DNA of 64,000 nucleotides, taken from contig NZ_JUHG01000019.1 of NCBI RefSeq assembly GCF_000799715.1, forward strand, positions 186,001 to 250,000, read 5' to 3'. The DNA comes from Martinezella rhizogenes (GTDB taxonomy: Bacteria > Pseudomonadota > Alphaproteobacteria > Rhizobiales > Rhizobiaceae). Positions 42,924 to 51,956 of this stretch are shown piece by piece; position 1 is the stretch's first letter, and every line of letters starts with the position of its first letter. A model generated the notes under the pieces. That model did not search any database. It saw only the letters and a program-made list of their open reading frames with translations, and was not told the origin of the DNA. The translations under genes were made by a program, and so were the position numbers.

Positions 42924-43811
42924 ATGAATCGACTGCCGCCGCTCAACCTGTTTCGCGTCTTCGAGGCCGCCGCGCGTCACGGCAGCTTCACGGCCGCCGC
43001 AGACGAGCTCTGCGTAACCCAATCGGCCGTCAGCCAGCAGATTCGCCAGATCGAGGATCTTTTGGATGTGCGGCTATTTCGCCGCTTGCCGCGCCGGGTC
43101 GAGCTGACACGCGAGGGCACCCAGCTTGCAAGCGCCGTGCATGAATCGCTTGCGCTGCTCGCCCGGGCCTGCGAGCGGATCGTCGATCCGATGGCGCCGA
43201 CGGTATTGTGCATCAACGCGCCGCCAGCAATCGCCTCGCGTTGGCTGGTGCCACGCCTGAAGCGTTTCATGCAACTCAATCCGCGGATCAAAGTCACGCT
43301 GCTTGCCTCCAACGACACGGTGAATTTCGACCGTCAGGACATCGACGTTGCCATTCGCTGGGGGCACGGCGATTGGCAGGGGGCAAGGGTGGAGCGGCTC
43401 GGCCGCGACAAGCTGTTCCCGGTCTGCAGCCCATCTGTTCTCCGCGAGGGTCATCCGATCGTCAACCCTGGCGACCTTGCTCACCACACCCTCCTGCAGA
43501 ACATGAATTCCAGCCTCTGGGCGACGTGGTTCGCCGCTGCCGGTGTGGCCCGTATCAATTTCGATGAAACGCTCTATTTCAACGACGCCGGACTGTTGCT
43601 GGATGCCGCGGTGCAAGGCCAGGGTATCGCTCTGGCAAACCACATGCTTGTGGAGAACGACCTGAAGACCGGCCGGCTGATCCGCCCTTTCAACATCGAG
43701 ATCGAGAGCGGGGAAGGCTATCATCTCCTGACGAGCCCGGATTTCTCGGAAAAAGCTGCCGTCGCAGAGTTCCGTCAATGGATCCGCACCGAGGGCATCG
43801 AAAGCGGGTGA
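42924..43811 (+). CDS. GcvA-type LysR transcriptional regulator
   Basis: A 295-residue LysR regulator beginning MNRLPPLNLFRVFEAAARHG, the standard GcvA-like start. HTH in residues about 14-50 (SFTAAADELCVTQSAVSQQIRQIED), effector domain from about 95 (INAPPAIASRWLVPRLKRF). An alternative ATG 42807, overlapping the monooxygenase stop, would add a 39-residue tail not seen in the family. It is likely the regulator of the ten-gene operon and its own unit. Confidence 0.9.
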   Translation: MNRLPPLNLFRVFEAAARHGSFTAAADELCVTQSAVSQQIRQIEDLLDVRLFRRLPRRVELTREGTQLASAVHESLALLARACERIVDPMAPTVLCINAPPAIASRWLVPRLKRFMQLNPRIKVTLLASNDTVNFDRQDIDVAIRWGHGDWQGARVERLGRDKLFPVCSPSVLREGHPIVNPGDLAHHTLLQNMNSSLWATWFAAAGVARINFDETLYFNDAGLLLDAAVQGQGIALANHMLVENDLKTGRLIRPFNIEIESGEGYHLLTSPDFSEKAAVAEFRQWIRTEGIESG

Positions 43812-43829
43812 GACCACACCGATCGTGCC

Positions 43830-44203
43830 ACAACCCTGTTCATGCTGATCGAGGGCGCGATCTCCCTCACCCATATGAGACAAGGCAAGGCAGCGATCGC
43901 CAACGCGCCGAAGGCGGCGGCTGATATTCGGGCATCAGCGGGGCCGCCTCAATGAGTGCAATTCTCATCGGCCTTGCGCTTGGAAAAAGGCGAGCGTCCA
44001 CCTCGTCCATACTGTTCGCGCTGGCGACGGGCGCGATCATCGCCGCTTATGCGACTGTCGATTCCATCGGGGTGAGACACACCGGGCAAAACAGTGCTTA
44101 CACGGCTTGGGTACTTGTTCTCTATGGGGCATTCCTGCCGGCCAACGCTACCCGGTGCCGTCTTCGGCTCGAGCATATGACAAGATCTTTTTCTTGCGGT
44201 TGA
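43830..44203 (+). pseudogene. Regulator tail and truncated EamA transporter remnants
   Basis: Two scraps in succession. About 43830-43954 reads LFMLIEGAISLTHMRQGKAA and ends at TGA, resembling the C-terminus of a TetR-type regulator. From ATG 43952, 83 residues read STSSILFALATGAIIAAYATVDSIGVRH, a segment of EamA/DMT transporters around the start of the second half; the rest is lost. The two were probably a regulator-transporter pair before deletion. Confidence 0.5.
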
Positions 44204-44206
44204 CCC

Positions 44207-45826
44207 TCAATGGACAATCATCTCCGCGGCTTTCTCGGCGATCATGATGACCGGCGAATTTGTGTTGCCCGAAACAATATTCGGCATGATGGAAGCGTCA
44301 ACGACCCTTAGTCCGCCAATGCCATGTACACGCAGCCGAGCGTCGACAACCGCGCTTTCGTCGCTCCCCATTTTGCAAGTGCCGACAGGGTGAAAAATCG
44401 TCGTCGCAATGTCGCCAGCCCTTCGGATCAGTTCTTCATCGCTCTGGAACTCCGTACCTGGCAGCATTTCCTTTGGTGCGAAGGCTGAGATCGAGCTTGT
44501 CTGCATCAAGCGGCGGGCATGGCGGATCGACCTGGCCGCAACGATGCGATCTCGGCTCGCCGATAGATAATTCGGCTTTATCTCCGGTGTAGCCAAGGCG
44601 TTCGGACCAGTCATATGGACCGTTCCCCTGCTCTCCGGACGGAGGTTGCAAACGGACACTGTCACGGCCGGATAGCGATGCAGCGGCTCGCCCAGCCTGT
44701 CGGCGCTGAGGGGCTGGACGTGATATTCAAGGTCTGCCGTCGCCAGGGATGGATCGCTCTTTGCAAAGATGCCGAGCTGGCTGGGCGCCATGGAGAGCGG
44801 GCCGGAGCGGCGAAGGGCGTATTCAAGCCCCATGCCTGCGCGGGCAAAAAGGCTATGGTAGAGCTGGTTGAGCGTCTTTGCGCCCTCGATACGGAAGACC
44901 GTACGGATCTGTAGATGATCCTGCAAATTCTCGCCGACGCCGGGCAGCGAATGAGCCACGTCGATGCCGGCGGCCTGCAATACGCCAGGCCTGCCTATCC
45001 CCGAGATTTCCAGTATCTTTGGCGAGTTGATCGCCCCGGCCGAGAGAATGATGTCTCGCCCGGCACGCGCGGCATGAAGCCTGCCATTCATTCGAAACCG
45101 AACGCCGGTGGCCCGGTGGCCATCCAACTGGAGTTTTTCCGTCTCCGCACCGGTCAGCACCCTGAGATTGGGCCTTTTCATTGCCGGGCGCAGGAAGGCC
45201 TTGGTGGTGTTCCAGCGCACTCCGCCGCGCTGGTTGACCTCAAAATAGCCCGAACCCTCATTGTCTCCCCCGTTGAAATCATCCGTCTTCGGGATGCCAA
45301 GTTCCGCCGCTGCCTCCCGGAACGCATCGAGGATCGGCCAGGAGAGGCGCTGTCGCTCGACACGCCATTCTCCGCCTTCCCCATGCATGGCCGATTTGCC
45401 TCGGTAATTGTCTTCCGACTTGAGAAAATACGGCAGCACATCGTCCCAGCCCCATCCGGCGTTGCCCGCCTGCCGCCATCCATCGTAGTCGGCAGCTTGC
45501 CCGCGCATGTAGATCATCCCGTTGATCGAGGAGCAGCCACCGAGCAGCTTTCCCCGCGGATAAGGAAGGGATCGGCCGTTGAGCCCGGGCTCGGCGGCGG
45601 TCTTCATCATCCAATCCACCCGCGGATTGCCCATGCAGAAGAGGTAACCGATCGGGATATGCACCCAGTGATATCGGTCGCTGCCACCCGCCTCAAGCAA
45701 CAGCACGCGGTTGGCGGGATTTGCGGAGAGGCGATTGGCCAGCACACACCCGGCCGACCCCGCTCCGACGACGATGAAATCATAAGACCCTGCATCGACG
45801 GCGTCTTCGTTTGAAAATCCGTTCAT
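44207..45826 (-). CDS. GMC-family FAD-dependent oxidoreductase
   Basis: A 539-residue flavoprotein with FAD-binding motif DFIVVGAGSAGCVLANRLS (16-34), the GMC signature region GKLLGGCSSINGMIYMRG, and C-terminal active-site His in HPVGTCKMG with NSPVIMIAEKAAEMI at the end. It oxidises a primary or secondary alcohol, passing electrons to O2 or the respiratory chain. Last gene of the nine-gene operon; its start overlaps the kinase stop (ATGA). It may oxidise the imported polyol or a side product. Confidence 0.92.
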   Translation of the reverse strand: MNGFSNEDAVDAGSYDFIVVGAGSAGCVLANRLSANPANRVLLLEAGGSDRYHWVHIPIGYLFCMGNPRVDWMMKTAAEPGLNGRSLPYPRGKLLGGCSSINGMIYMRGQAADYDGWRQAGNAGWGWDDVLPYFLKSEDNYRGKSAMHGEGGEWRVERQRLSWPILDAFREAAAELGIPKTDDFNGGDNEGSGYFEVNQRGGVRWNTTKAFLRPAMKRPNLRVLTGAETEKLQLDGHRATGVRFRMNGRLHAARAGRDIILSAGAINSPKILEISGIGRPGVLQAAGIDVAHSLPGVGENLQDHLQIRTVFRIEGAKTLNQLYHSLFARAGMGLEYALRRSGPLSMAPSQLGIFAKSDPSLATADLEYHVQPLSADRLGEPLHRYPAVTVSVCNLRPESRGTVHMTGPNALATPEIKPNYLSASRDRIVAARSIRHARRLMQTSSISAFAPKEMLPGTEFQSDEELIRRAGDIATTIFHPVGTCKMGSDESAVVDARLRVHGIGGLRVVDASIMPNIVSGNTNSPVIMIAEKAAEMIVH

Positions 45827-47349
45827 GCGACTGCTCCCGACATCCGCGGTTCAGCCGCCAAGCGCCGCCAGATCGGTGCCATCGCCTCGGCAATATCGCG
45901 GTAGAGCCCATAACGCCGTTTATAGTGACCTTCCAGATGTGGGTTGGGAGTGTATTTTCGCTCCATTCGAACCATCGCTGCCGCACCCTCGGCAAAGTCG
46001 TTGAAGATTCCGGCGCCTGTTCCTGCCGTGATGGCAGCCCCGAGCGCCCCGGTTTCGCGTGATCGTGCGATCGACACCGGCAGTCCCAGCACATCGGCGA
46101 ATATTTGCGGCCAGATCAGGCTACGGGAACCACCGCCGGAAAGAACCGCTTCGTCGAAAAAAGCCCCTGCCTTGCGCATCGTCTCGATATGCTGGCGATG
46201 ACCGAAGGCAACGCCTTCAAGAACCGCGCGGACGAGGTGACCCTTCGTGTGCCAACCGGCAACGCCATAGAACCCAGCGCGCGCATTGCCATTCTGCTGG
46301 GCGCCATAGAGAAAGGGATGATAGAGCGGATCGTCCGCCGCCGGCTCGATGGCAGCGGCAAGCTCGCCGCAGAGATCGAAGGGCGAGCGCCCGTCTGACG
46401 GAACGTCGGAAAAGAATTCTCGCACCAGCCATTCGAGGTTTGCCGCTGAGGTGGCACTCGACTCGATCGCCATGTACCGTTCCCGGTCGAAGGTGGAGGA
46501 CATGAAAACCGGCCCGCTCAGATGCGGCTTGTCGATGATAACCTGGTTAATGCTCCAGGTTCCGGCGATGATCGAGGCCGCGCCCGTCCGGGTGACGCCG
46601 GAGCCGACGGCGGAGGCCACGACATCAAACAGGCCGCCGACGACCGGCGTTCCTGCGTCAAGCCCGGTCTGAGCGGCGGCCTCTTCCGTGACATATCCCG
46701 CGATATCGGAGCTTTCGATCAGCGGCGGCAAGAGCTCGATGCAATCGCTGAGACCATAGGCCTCCATCAACGTTCGATCGTAGCGGCGATCGGCGACATG
46801 GAGCAAGCCGCAGCCGGTCATGTCGGACACCTCGCTGACGCGAGCACCGGTCAAGCGGTTGACGATGAAATCCTTGCACAGGAAAATCGTGCCGATCTTG
46901 GCGAAGGTCTCCGGCTGGTGCCGTTTCAGCCAGGCGAGCAAGGTCGGCGTCTGCGATGGCCACGGCCGCTGTTGACCGATGGGATAGGTGATGTCGCCAA
47001 CGCCTTGCGCCTGCCATTCCTCGACGAGAGCAGCTGCTCGCGTATCCAGAGATTGAATACCGAGCAACGGCTGACCGTCGCGATCCAGCGCGTAAAGACC
47101 ATTTCCATGACCGGCGCAGCCAACGGCGACAATGTCCCCGGGCCGGATTCCCGCCTGTTCGATGCAGATGCGGATGACCTTGCGGGCATTCGCCCAGAGT
47201 TCGTCAAGTCCGCGTTCGACATGCCCGGGGCACGGCATCCGGCTGTGACCCTCTGCCGCCGCCGCCGCGATTTCGTTGCCCTCGCGATCGAAAATCACCG
47301 CCTTGATGACGGTGTTGCCGGCATCGAGCCCCAATAGATAATCTGCCAT
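45823..47349 (-). CDS. FGGY-family carbohydrate kinase
   Basis: A 508-residue kinase: N-terminal LLGLDAGNTVIKAVIFDREGNE (phosphate-binding strand), DMTGCGLLHV, and the C-terminal ATPase half with GGLFDVVASAVGSG and VLSGGGSRSLIWPQIFADVLG. FGGY kinases phosphorylate pentoses, polyols or ketoses (glycerol, xylulose, erythritol). The N-terminus resembles xylulose-type kinases more than glycerol kinase. With the downstream aldolase and the GlpD-like dehydrogenase it likely phosphorylates the imported sugar/polyol; the substrate cannot be settled by sight. Confidence 0.92.
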   Translation of the reverse strand: MADYLLGLDAGNTVIKAVIFDREGNEIAAAAAEGHSRMPCPGHVERGLDELWANARKVIRICIEQAGIRPGDIVAVGCAGHGNGLYALDRDGQPLLGIQSLDTRAAALVEEWQAQGVGDITYPIGQQRPWPSQTPTLLAWLKRHQPETFAKIGTIFLCKDFIVNRLTGARVSEVSDMTGCGLLHVADRRYDRTLMEAYGLSDCIELLPPLIESSDIAGYVTEEAAAQTGLDAGTPVVGGLFDVVASAVGSGVTRTGAASIIAGTWSINQVIIDKPHLSGPVFMSSTFDRERYMAIESSATSAANLEWLVREFFSDVPSDGRSPFDLCGELAAAIEPAADDPLYHPFLYGAQQNGNARAGFYGVAGWHTKGHLVRAVLEGVAFGHRQHIETMRKAGAFFDEAVLSGGGSRSLIWPQIFADVLGLPVSIARSRETGALGAAITAGTGAGIFNDFAEGAAAMVRMERKYTPNPHLEGHYKRRYGLYRDIAEAMAPIWRRLAAEPRMSGAVA

Positions 47350-47382
47350 GCCGAACCCCTCCCAAGGCTTCCGTCTTTATTG

Positions 47383-48225
47383 TCAGCCGCGCTGATAGAG
47401 CGCGAAAGCATCCTCGCCGCCGGCGTCGTCATGTATGATCGCCATCAATCCGCGCACGACAGCGCCTGGATTGGCATGCTGATAGATATTGCGCCCATAG
47501 ACCATGCCCATGGCACCCTGCCGCATCAAGGCCGCGGATTTGTCGAAGACGGCGCGAAGGTCTTCCTTGCCGCCGCCGCGGACCAGAACCGGGCAGCGGG
47601 CCGCCTCGACAACCCTGTGAAAATCCTCTGCATTGCTTGTCGGGTCCGCCTTGACGATATCCGCCCCCATCTCTCGGGCAAGCCGTGTCAACGTCACGAT
47701 CTTGTCCGCATCGCCATCGACCATGTAGCCACCGGCCTTGTCGACCGGCTGCATCACCAGCGGTTCGATCATCAGCGGCAGGCCATATTTGTCACAATCC
47801 GCGCGCACGCGGGCAATGTTCTGCACGCACTGACGAAAGAGGTCGGGCTCGTCGGGAAGCATGAAGAGATTGACGACGACGCAGGCCGCATCCATCTCGA
47901 TCGCGCCGATCAGCGGCTCGGCTTCGTTCTGGAGCACAGCCCACATGTCCCGGTGACGCGTACGATTATACGGGTTTCCCATGTCGATGCGCATCACCAG
48001 CGCCGGCTTGCCCTTGCCAATGGCATTCTGCAGCAGGTCGGCCTGGCCGTAGTTCATCTGGATCGCATCGGGTGCCGCCTCCACCAGGGTCTTGACGACG
48101 GCCGGCATATCTTCGAGGCCGCTGAGGAAGGACGGCTCGTTGCAGACACCGTGATCGATGGCCACATCCAGGCAGCGGCCGCCGTTGAACAGCCGGTTCA
48201 TCCGGACTTTGCTGTTGCTTCGCAT
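47383..48225 (-). CDS. Class I aldolase of the DeoC/LsrF/fructose-bisphosphate group
   Basis: A 280-residue TIM-barrel aldolase (LDVAIDHGVCNEP; MIEPLV; GADIVKADPTSN with Lys192 as the probable Schiff-base lysine; LVRGGGKEDL). It resembles LsrF and DhnA-type class I aldolases. It should cleave a ketose-phosphate to dihydroxyacetone phosphate plus an aldehyde, or do the related thiolase-like reaction of LsrF. Its start overlaps the GlpD-like gene by 28 bases. There is a 33-base gap to the kinase. Confidence 0.88.
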   Translation of the reverse strand: MRSNSKVRMNRLFNGGRCLDVAIDHGVCNEPSFLSGLEDMPAVVKTLVEAAPDAIQMNYGQADLLQNAIGKGKPALVMRIDMGNPYNRTRHRDMWAVLQNEAEPLIGAIEMDAACVVVNLFMLPDEPDLFRQCVQNIARVRADCDKYGLPLMIEPLVMQPVDKAGGYMVDGDADKIVTLTRLAREMGADIVKADPTSNAEDFHRVVEAARCPVLVRGGGKEDLRAVFDKSAALMRQGAMGMVYGRNIYQHANPGAVVRGLMAIIHDDAGGEDAFALYQRG

Positions 48226-49946
48226 TCCATGCTCCTTTGTTCGTTCCGTTCGGAAAGGGTGTTTTCGGTAACGCCATGGCGTTCGCGCAAAAGGGTAAGA
48301 AAACGGTCGCGCTCGACCCCACGCTGCGCTGGCGTCCAGGCTTTCTGCTCCGCCAGAAGATCGAGCACCGCGTCCATCATCCGCTGGGAGAGATTGCCTG
48401 ATATCGCAAGCGTGGTGCGCCTCAGCAGCAGATCATCGAGATGTTCCGCCGCTTCGTTGCGGATGAGAAAGAGCAGTTCGCGCTCCGAGTAGTCCGGATG
48501 CGGCATGGGCCTATCTGGCGCCATCGCAATGAAACCGGCGAACGCTTCCGCTTGCGTGCCGTAACGGCCGAAAAGTGTCGCCATCCGGCTACCTGGAATT
48601 CCTTTCTCCGCAGCCACCTGAGCAATCCAGGCAGCGCGATCCAGGGGAAATCTCCGCCCGCCGCCGATCGCCCGATCGGCTGTCGAAATACGGCGTTCTT
48701 TGCCAAGCCGCTCGAGAGCGAGATCGGCCGCGAGTTCGCCGAACGATCGAAAAGTCGTCCATTTGCCGCCGATCATGCACAGCACCGACGGACCACCATC
48801 GTCGGCGTCCACGACCGTGCAGAAATGATCGCGCGGGATGCGGCCGGTAAAGCTGTCCGTGCTGGCTGGCAGCGGACGCACGCCCGAAAATTGGAAGCTG
48901 ATCTCTTCCGGCCGGATCTGGATGCCGGGAAGGACGAATGACAGGGACTGCAATATGTAGTCCCGTTCATCCGCTTCGCAGCGCACGGTATCGGGGTCGT
49001 CGATGCGGATATCGGTGGAGCCAACCAGAACCTTACCCAGATAAGGAAATAGAATGCAGATCCGGCCGTCCTCGTTCTCGTAGTAGATCATGTGGCCGGC
49101 CAGCGCTTCGTAAAGCGCCGCGTTGTCGATGATGAGATGGGATCCTTTGGTTCCACCCATCAGTGGTGCCGTCCGCGTGTCCGGCGTAGAGAGCGTGCCG
49201 TTGGTAATGTCGATCCATCCGCCAGTTGCGTTGATGATGAGTGTGGGCTCGATCGTCACTGACGAGCCGGTGATAGTGTCGTGCACGAGATATCGGCCTT
49301 TACCGGCCGCGCGGATATCGGCGTAGTTCAGCGCCCACGCCTGCGGCCCTGCAGATAGCCCGTCATCCAGCAATTCGATGCCCAGGCGCTCCGGATAGCT
49401 GACCCAGGCGTCGTAATAGGTGGCCGAACTCTTGATGTCGGGATTGAGCGCCGGCCACTTGCTGAGCGTCGCCCGCCGCCCGCGAAACTGGTGATGCGGC
49501 ATCATGGCCCGCTTGCGTGTCAGGAAATCGTAGATGCTGAGCCCTGCCTTGATCGCGACGGCGCCACGGCGGCTGGGCCGGCGGGTCAACCCCAGGAAGC
49601 GAACGATACCGTTGCCAAGCCCGGAAAAAATATCGAAGACCGGCACCGTGGTCGGCAGAGGGGCGACGTAGTGCGGGGCGTTTCGCAGCAACCGGTCACG
49701 CTCGGCAAGAGACTCCTGTACCAGCTTGAACTCGCCGTTCTCGAGGTAGCGAAGGCCGCCATGCACCATGCGCGACAACGCGGCGCTCGCGCCGGAGCAA
49801 TAGTCGTGCTTCTCGACGAGAAGCACGTTCAGCCCCTGCAGCGCCAGCTCCCGGAAGACACTGATGCCGTTGATCCCGCCGCCGATGACACACACGTCCA
49901 CCTTCGGGCTCCGGCGAAGCCCGTCTAACGTCTCTTCACGATTCAT
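48198..49946 (-). CDS. GlpD/EryB-like FAD-dependent polyol-phosphate dehydrogenase
   Basis: A 582-residue flavoprotein, FAD motif VCVIGGGINGISVFRELALQG (residues 17-37), GASAALSRMVHGGLRYLENGE, and the conserved RGSH-like and KWTTFR regions of glycerol-3-phosphate dehydrogenases. Canonical GlpD has TSSRSTKLIHGG at the segment that here is ASAALSRMVHGG. This variation and the context (kinase, SorC regulator, ribose-type ABC) fit EryB-type polyol-phosphate oxidation better than glycerol use. Substrate inferred. Confidence 0.88.
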   Translation of the reverse strand: MNREETLDGLRRSPKVDVCVIGGGINGISVFRELALQGLNVLLVEKHDYCSGASAALSRMVHGGLRYLENGEFKLVQESLAERDRLLRNAPHYVAPLPTTVPVFDIFSGLGNGIVRFLGLTRRPSRRGAVAIKAGLSIYDFLTRKRAMMPHHQFRGRRATLSKWPALNPDIKSSATYYDAWVSYPERLGIELLDDGLSAGPQAWALNYADIRAAGKGRYLVHDTITGSSVTIEPTLIINATGGWIDITNGTLSTPDTRTAPLMGGTKGSHLIIDNAALYEALAGHMIYYENEDGRICILFPYLGKVLVGSTDIRIDDPDTVRCEADERDYILQSLSFVLPGIQIRPEEISFQFSGVRPLPASTDSFTGRIPRDHFCTVVDADDGGPSVLCMIGGKWTTFRSFGELAADLALERLGKERRISTADRAIGGGRRFPLDRAAWIAQVAAEKGIPGSRMATLFGRYGTQAEAFAGFIAMAPDRPMPHPDYSERELLFLIRNEAAEHLDDLLLRRTTLAISGNLSQRMMDAVLDLLAEQKAWTPAQRGVERDRFLTLLRERHGVTENTLSERNEQRSMECEATAKSG

Positions 49947-49958
49947 GATGGCGACCCG

Positions 49959-50954
49959 TTACCTGTTCATGTCAGTCAGTTTCGCTGAAATGGCTGCGTC
50001 GATGGCTGATCGATCATCCGCATCCAGCCGGATGGTTCCGGCCCGGGCATTGTCGAGCGCCTGCGCGGGATTGCGCGCACCGCAAAGAGCAAAGGTGACG
50101 CCGGGCCTGGAAAGCGTCCAGGCAATGACGGTCTGAGCGATGCTGGCCTTGTGCTTATCGGCAACCGGTCGGATGGCGGACGCAAAAGCCAACACCTTTT
50201 CGCGGTTGGAAACGGAGAAGCGCGGATTACCCAGCCGTTGATCGTCGCCGGAAAAGACCCGGTCGGGTCCGATCGCACCAGACAAAAGGCCGAGCGCAAG
50301 CGAGGAATAGCTTAGTGTCGAAATGCCGTTCGCTCGGGTCAATGGCAGCAGATCGGTCTCGATCTCCCGGTCGATCATGCTGAAACGTTCCTGGATAGCA
50401 TCCAGGCCGCCAGTTGAAATATAGGCTTCAAGTTCCGGCACTCCGACATTACTGGCGCCGATCGCCCGTATCTTGCCCGATGCCTTCAGATCTTCCAGCG
50501 CCCGCATCGTCTCCTCGACCGGGGTCGTCGGATCCTGCCAATGGGTGATGTAGAGATCGATATAGTCGGTGCCGAGGCGCCGCAGGCTTTCCTCGATTTC
50601 GTGGAAGATCGCATCGCGGCCAAGATAGCGGTGAACCGGTCTGCCATCCTGATCGAAGAAATGTCTGCCCTTGTCGGTGTGCCATACGAGGCCACATTTG
50701 GTGGCGATAACAGCCTTGTCGCGGCGGCCCGCCAGCGCCTTGCCGACGATCTCCTCTGAGCGGCCGAGCCCGTAGGCCGGTGCGGTATCGATCAGCGTGA
50801 CGCCGGCACCCAGCGATGCCTGGATCGCGGCGATCGATTCCGCCTCGTCCGTGCCGCCCCACATCCAGCCGCCGATCGCCCATGTTCCAAGGCCGACCGC
50901 CGAGGCGGCGACGCCTGACCTGCCTATCTCTCGTATCAACTGTTGCCCGCTCAT
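49959..50954 (-). CDS. Aldo/keto reductase
   Basis: A 331-residue AKR with a (beta/alpha)8 pattern: GTWAIGGWMWGG, the DTAPAYGLGRSEEIVGKAL catalytic Asp/Tyr region, AVIATKCGL with the Lys, and YITHWQDP with the His. NADPH-dependent reduction or oxidation of an aldehyde/ketose is likely. Its start overlaps the SorC regulator's stop (ATGA) and it ends 12 bases before the GlpD-like gene. Confidence 0.9.
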   Translation of the reverse strand: MSGQQLIREIGRSGVAASAVGLGTWAIGGWMWGGTDEAESIAAIQASLGAGVTLIDTAPAYGLGRSEEIVGKALAGRRDKAVIATKCGLVWHTDKGRHFFDQDGRPVHRYLGRDAIFHEIEESLRRLGTDYIDLYITHWQDPTTPVEETMRALEDLKASGKIRAIGASNVGVPELEAYISTGGLDAIQERFSMIDREIETDLLPLTRANGISTLSYSSLALGLLSGAIGPDRVFSGDDQRLGNPRFSVSNREKVLAFASAIRPVADKHKASIAQTVIAWTLSRPGVTFALCGARNPAQALDNARAGTIRLDADDRSAIDAAISAKLTDMNR

Positions 50955-51955
50955 GCGCGTCGTCCTTCGCCGTTTGCGAGCGCCAGAACACGCGCCCCCG
51001 TTGCCTCGTCGGTGACCAGCGTATCGAGATGATGCCCACGCATGACGCTGAGGATAGGCCCGGCCTTGTTCGGCCCGCTTGCCACACCGATTTTCGTCGG
51101 AATGGAAGCAAACTCCGAAAGGGTCAGCGAGACCAGCGATCGGTTGAGGCTATAGTCGCAAACCCTGCCCCGGTCATCGAGCAGATGGGCAAGCAGTTCG
51201 CATGAGGCGCCAGAGCGTTCGATTGCCGCGCGGTCAGTACTCGAAGAGGGGTGCAGGTCGTAATAGCTGGAATCGTCGGAGAGAATGGAGCCAATGCCGA
51301 CGATCGCCACCTTGGCCTCGCGCGCCCGTTTGAAGACGTCGGCGACAGAGCGCATGTTGATCAGCATTCCGCGCTCGGCCGCGCTATCGGCAAAAAGCGG
51401 CGCGTGGATCTGGAACGAGCGGCCGCCGAGACGGTCGGCCATCATCGTCGAGACATGGTTCACGTCCGTATAGTGCTTGCCCTGAACGCAGCCCGTCGCC
51501 GGAATGACTTCGATGTCGAAACGATGCGGCGGCTGAAGACCGGCAACGACCGCACTGACGCCCTTGCCACCAGTGATGCAGATCGTATCGCCATCGGCAA
51601 TCTCCTCCAGCAGCAGGCGTGCCGCCGCCTCGCCAACCGCCTGCAACGCAGTCTGCGGGTTGTCGGATACGGTCGGCACGACGATGGCCCGGCTGATGCC
51701 GCCAAGCGCCAGAAGCTGCTCTTCCATGTCGACAAGCGGCTCGACCGGGGACTTAATCTTGATCTCGACCAGGCCGAGTTGCCGGCCGCGCTTGATCAGC
51801 CGGTTTACGGTGGCATGCGAGATGCCGAGCTGATCGGCGATCTGCGCCTGTGTCAGACCCTCGAGGAAGTGCAACACGAGAGCCTGGTGCATCTGGCGTG
51901 CGATAACGATTTCCTCGCGGGGCGCAGAGGCAAATTTGGGCTTTGCAATCGGCAT
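50951..51955 (-). CDS. SorC/DeoR-like sugar-binding transcriptional regulator
   Basis: A 334-residue regulator: N-terminal HTH (LTQAQIADQLGISHATVNRLIKRGRQLGLV, residues about 33-62) and the sugar-phosphate-binding SorC domain (from about 75: DGDTICITGGKGVSAVVAGL, VIPATGCVQGKHYTDVNHVS). It resembles EryD and LsrR. It sits within the operon it probably controls, between permease and AKR genes. ATG 51955 is one base after the permease stop. Two direct repeats in the promoter region (55750-55781) are its likely site. Confidence 0.92.
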   Translation of the reverse strand: MPIAKPKFASAPREEIVIARQMHQALVLHFLEGLTQAQIADQLGISHATVNRLIKRGRQLGLVEIKIKSPVEPLVDMEEQLLALGGISRAIVVPTVSDNPQTALQAVGEAAARLLLEEIADGDTICITGGKGVSAVVAGLQPPHRFDIEVIPATGCVQGKHYTDVNHVSTMMADRLGGRSFQIHAPLFADSAAERGMLINMRSVADVFKRAREAKVAIVGIGSILSDDSSYYDLHPSSSTDRAAIERSGASCELLAHLLDDRGRVCDYSLNRSLVSLTLSEFASIPTKIGVASGPNKAGPILSVMRGHHLDTLVTDEATGARVLALANGEGRRA

Positions 51956-51956
51956 G

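Noticed and set aside
47380..48492. 370-residue open frame antisense to the aldolase
   Set aside because: Shadow frame: the minus-strand aldolase and GlpD-like protein are clear homologues with full motifs.
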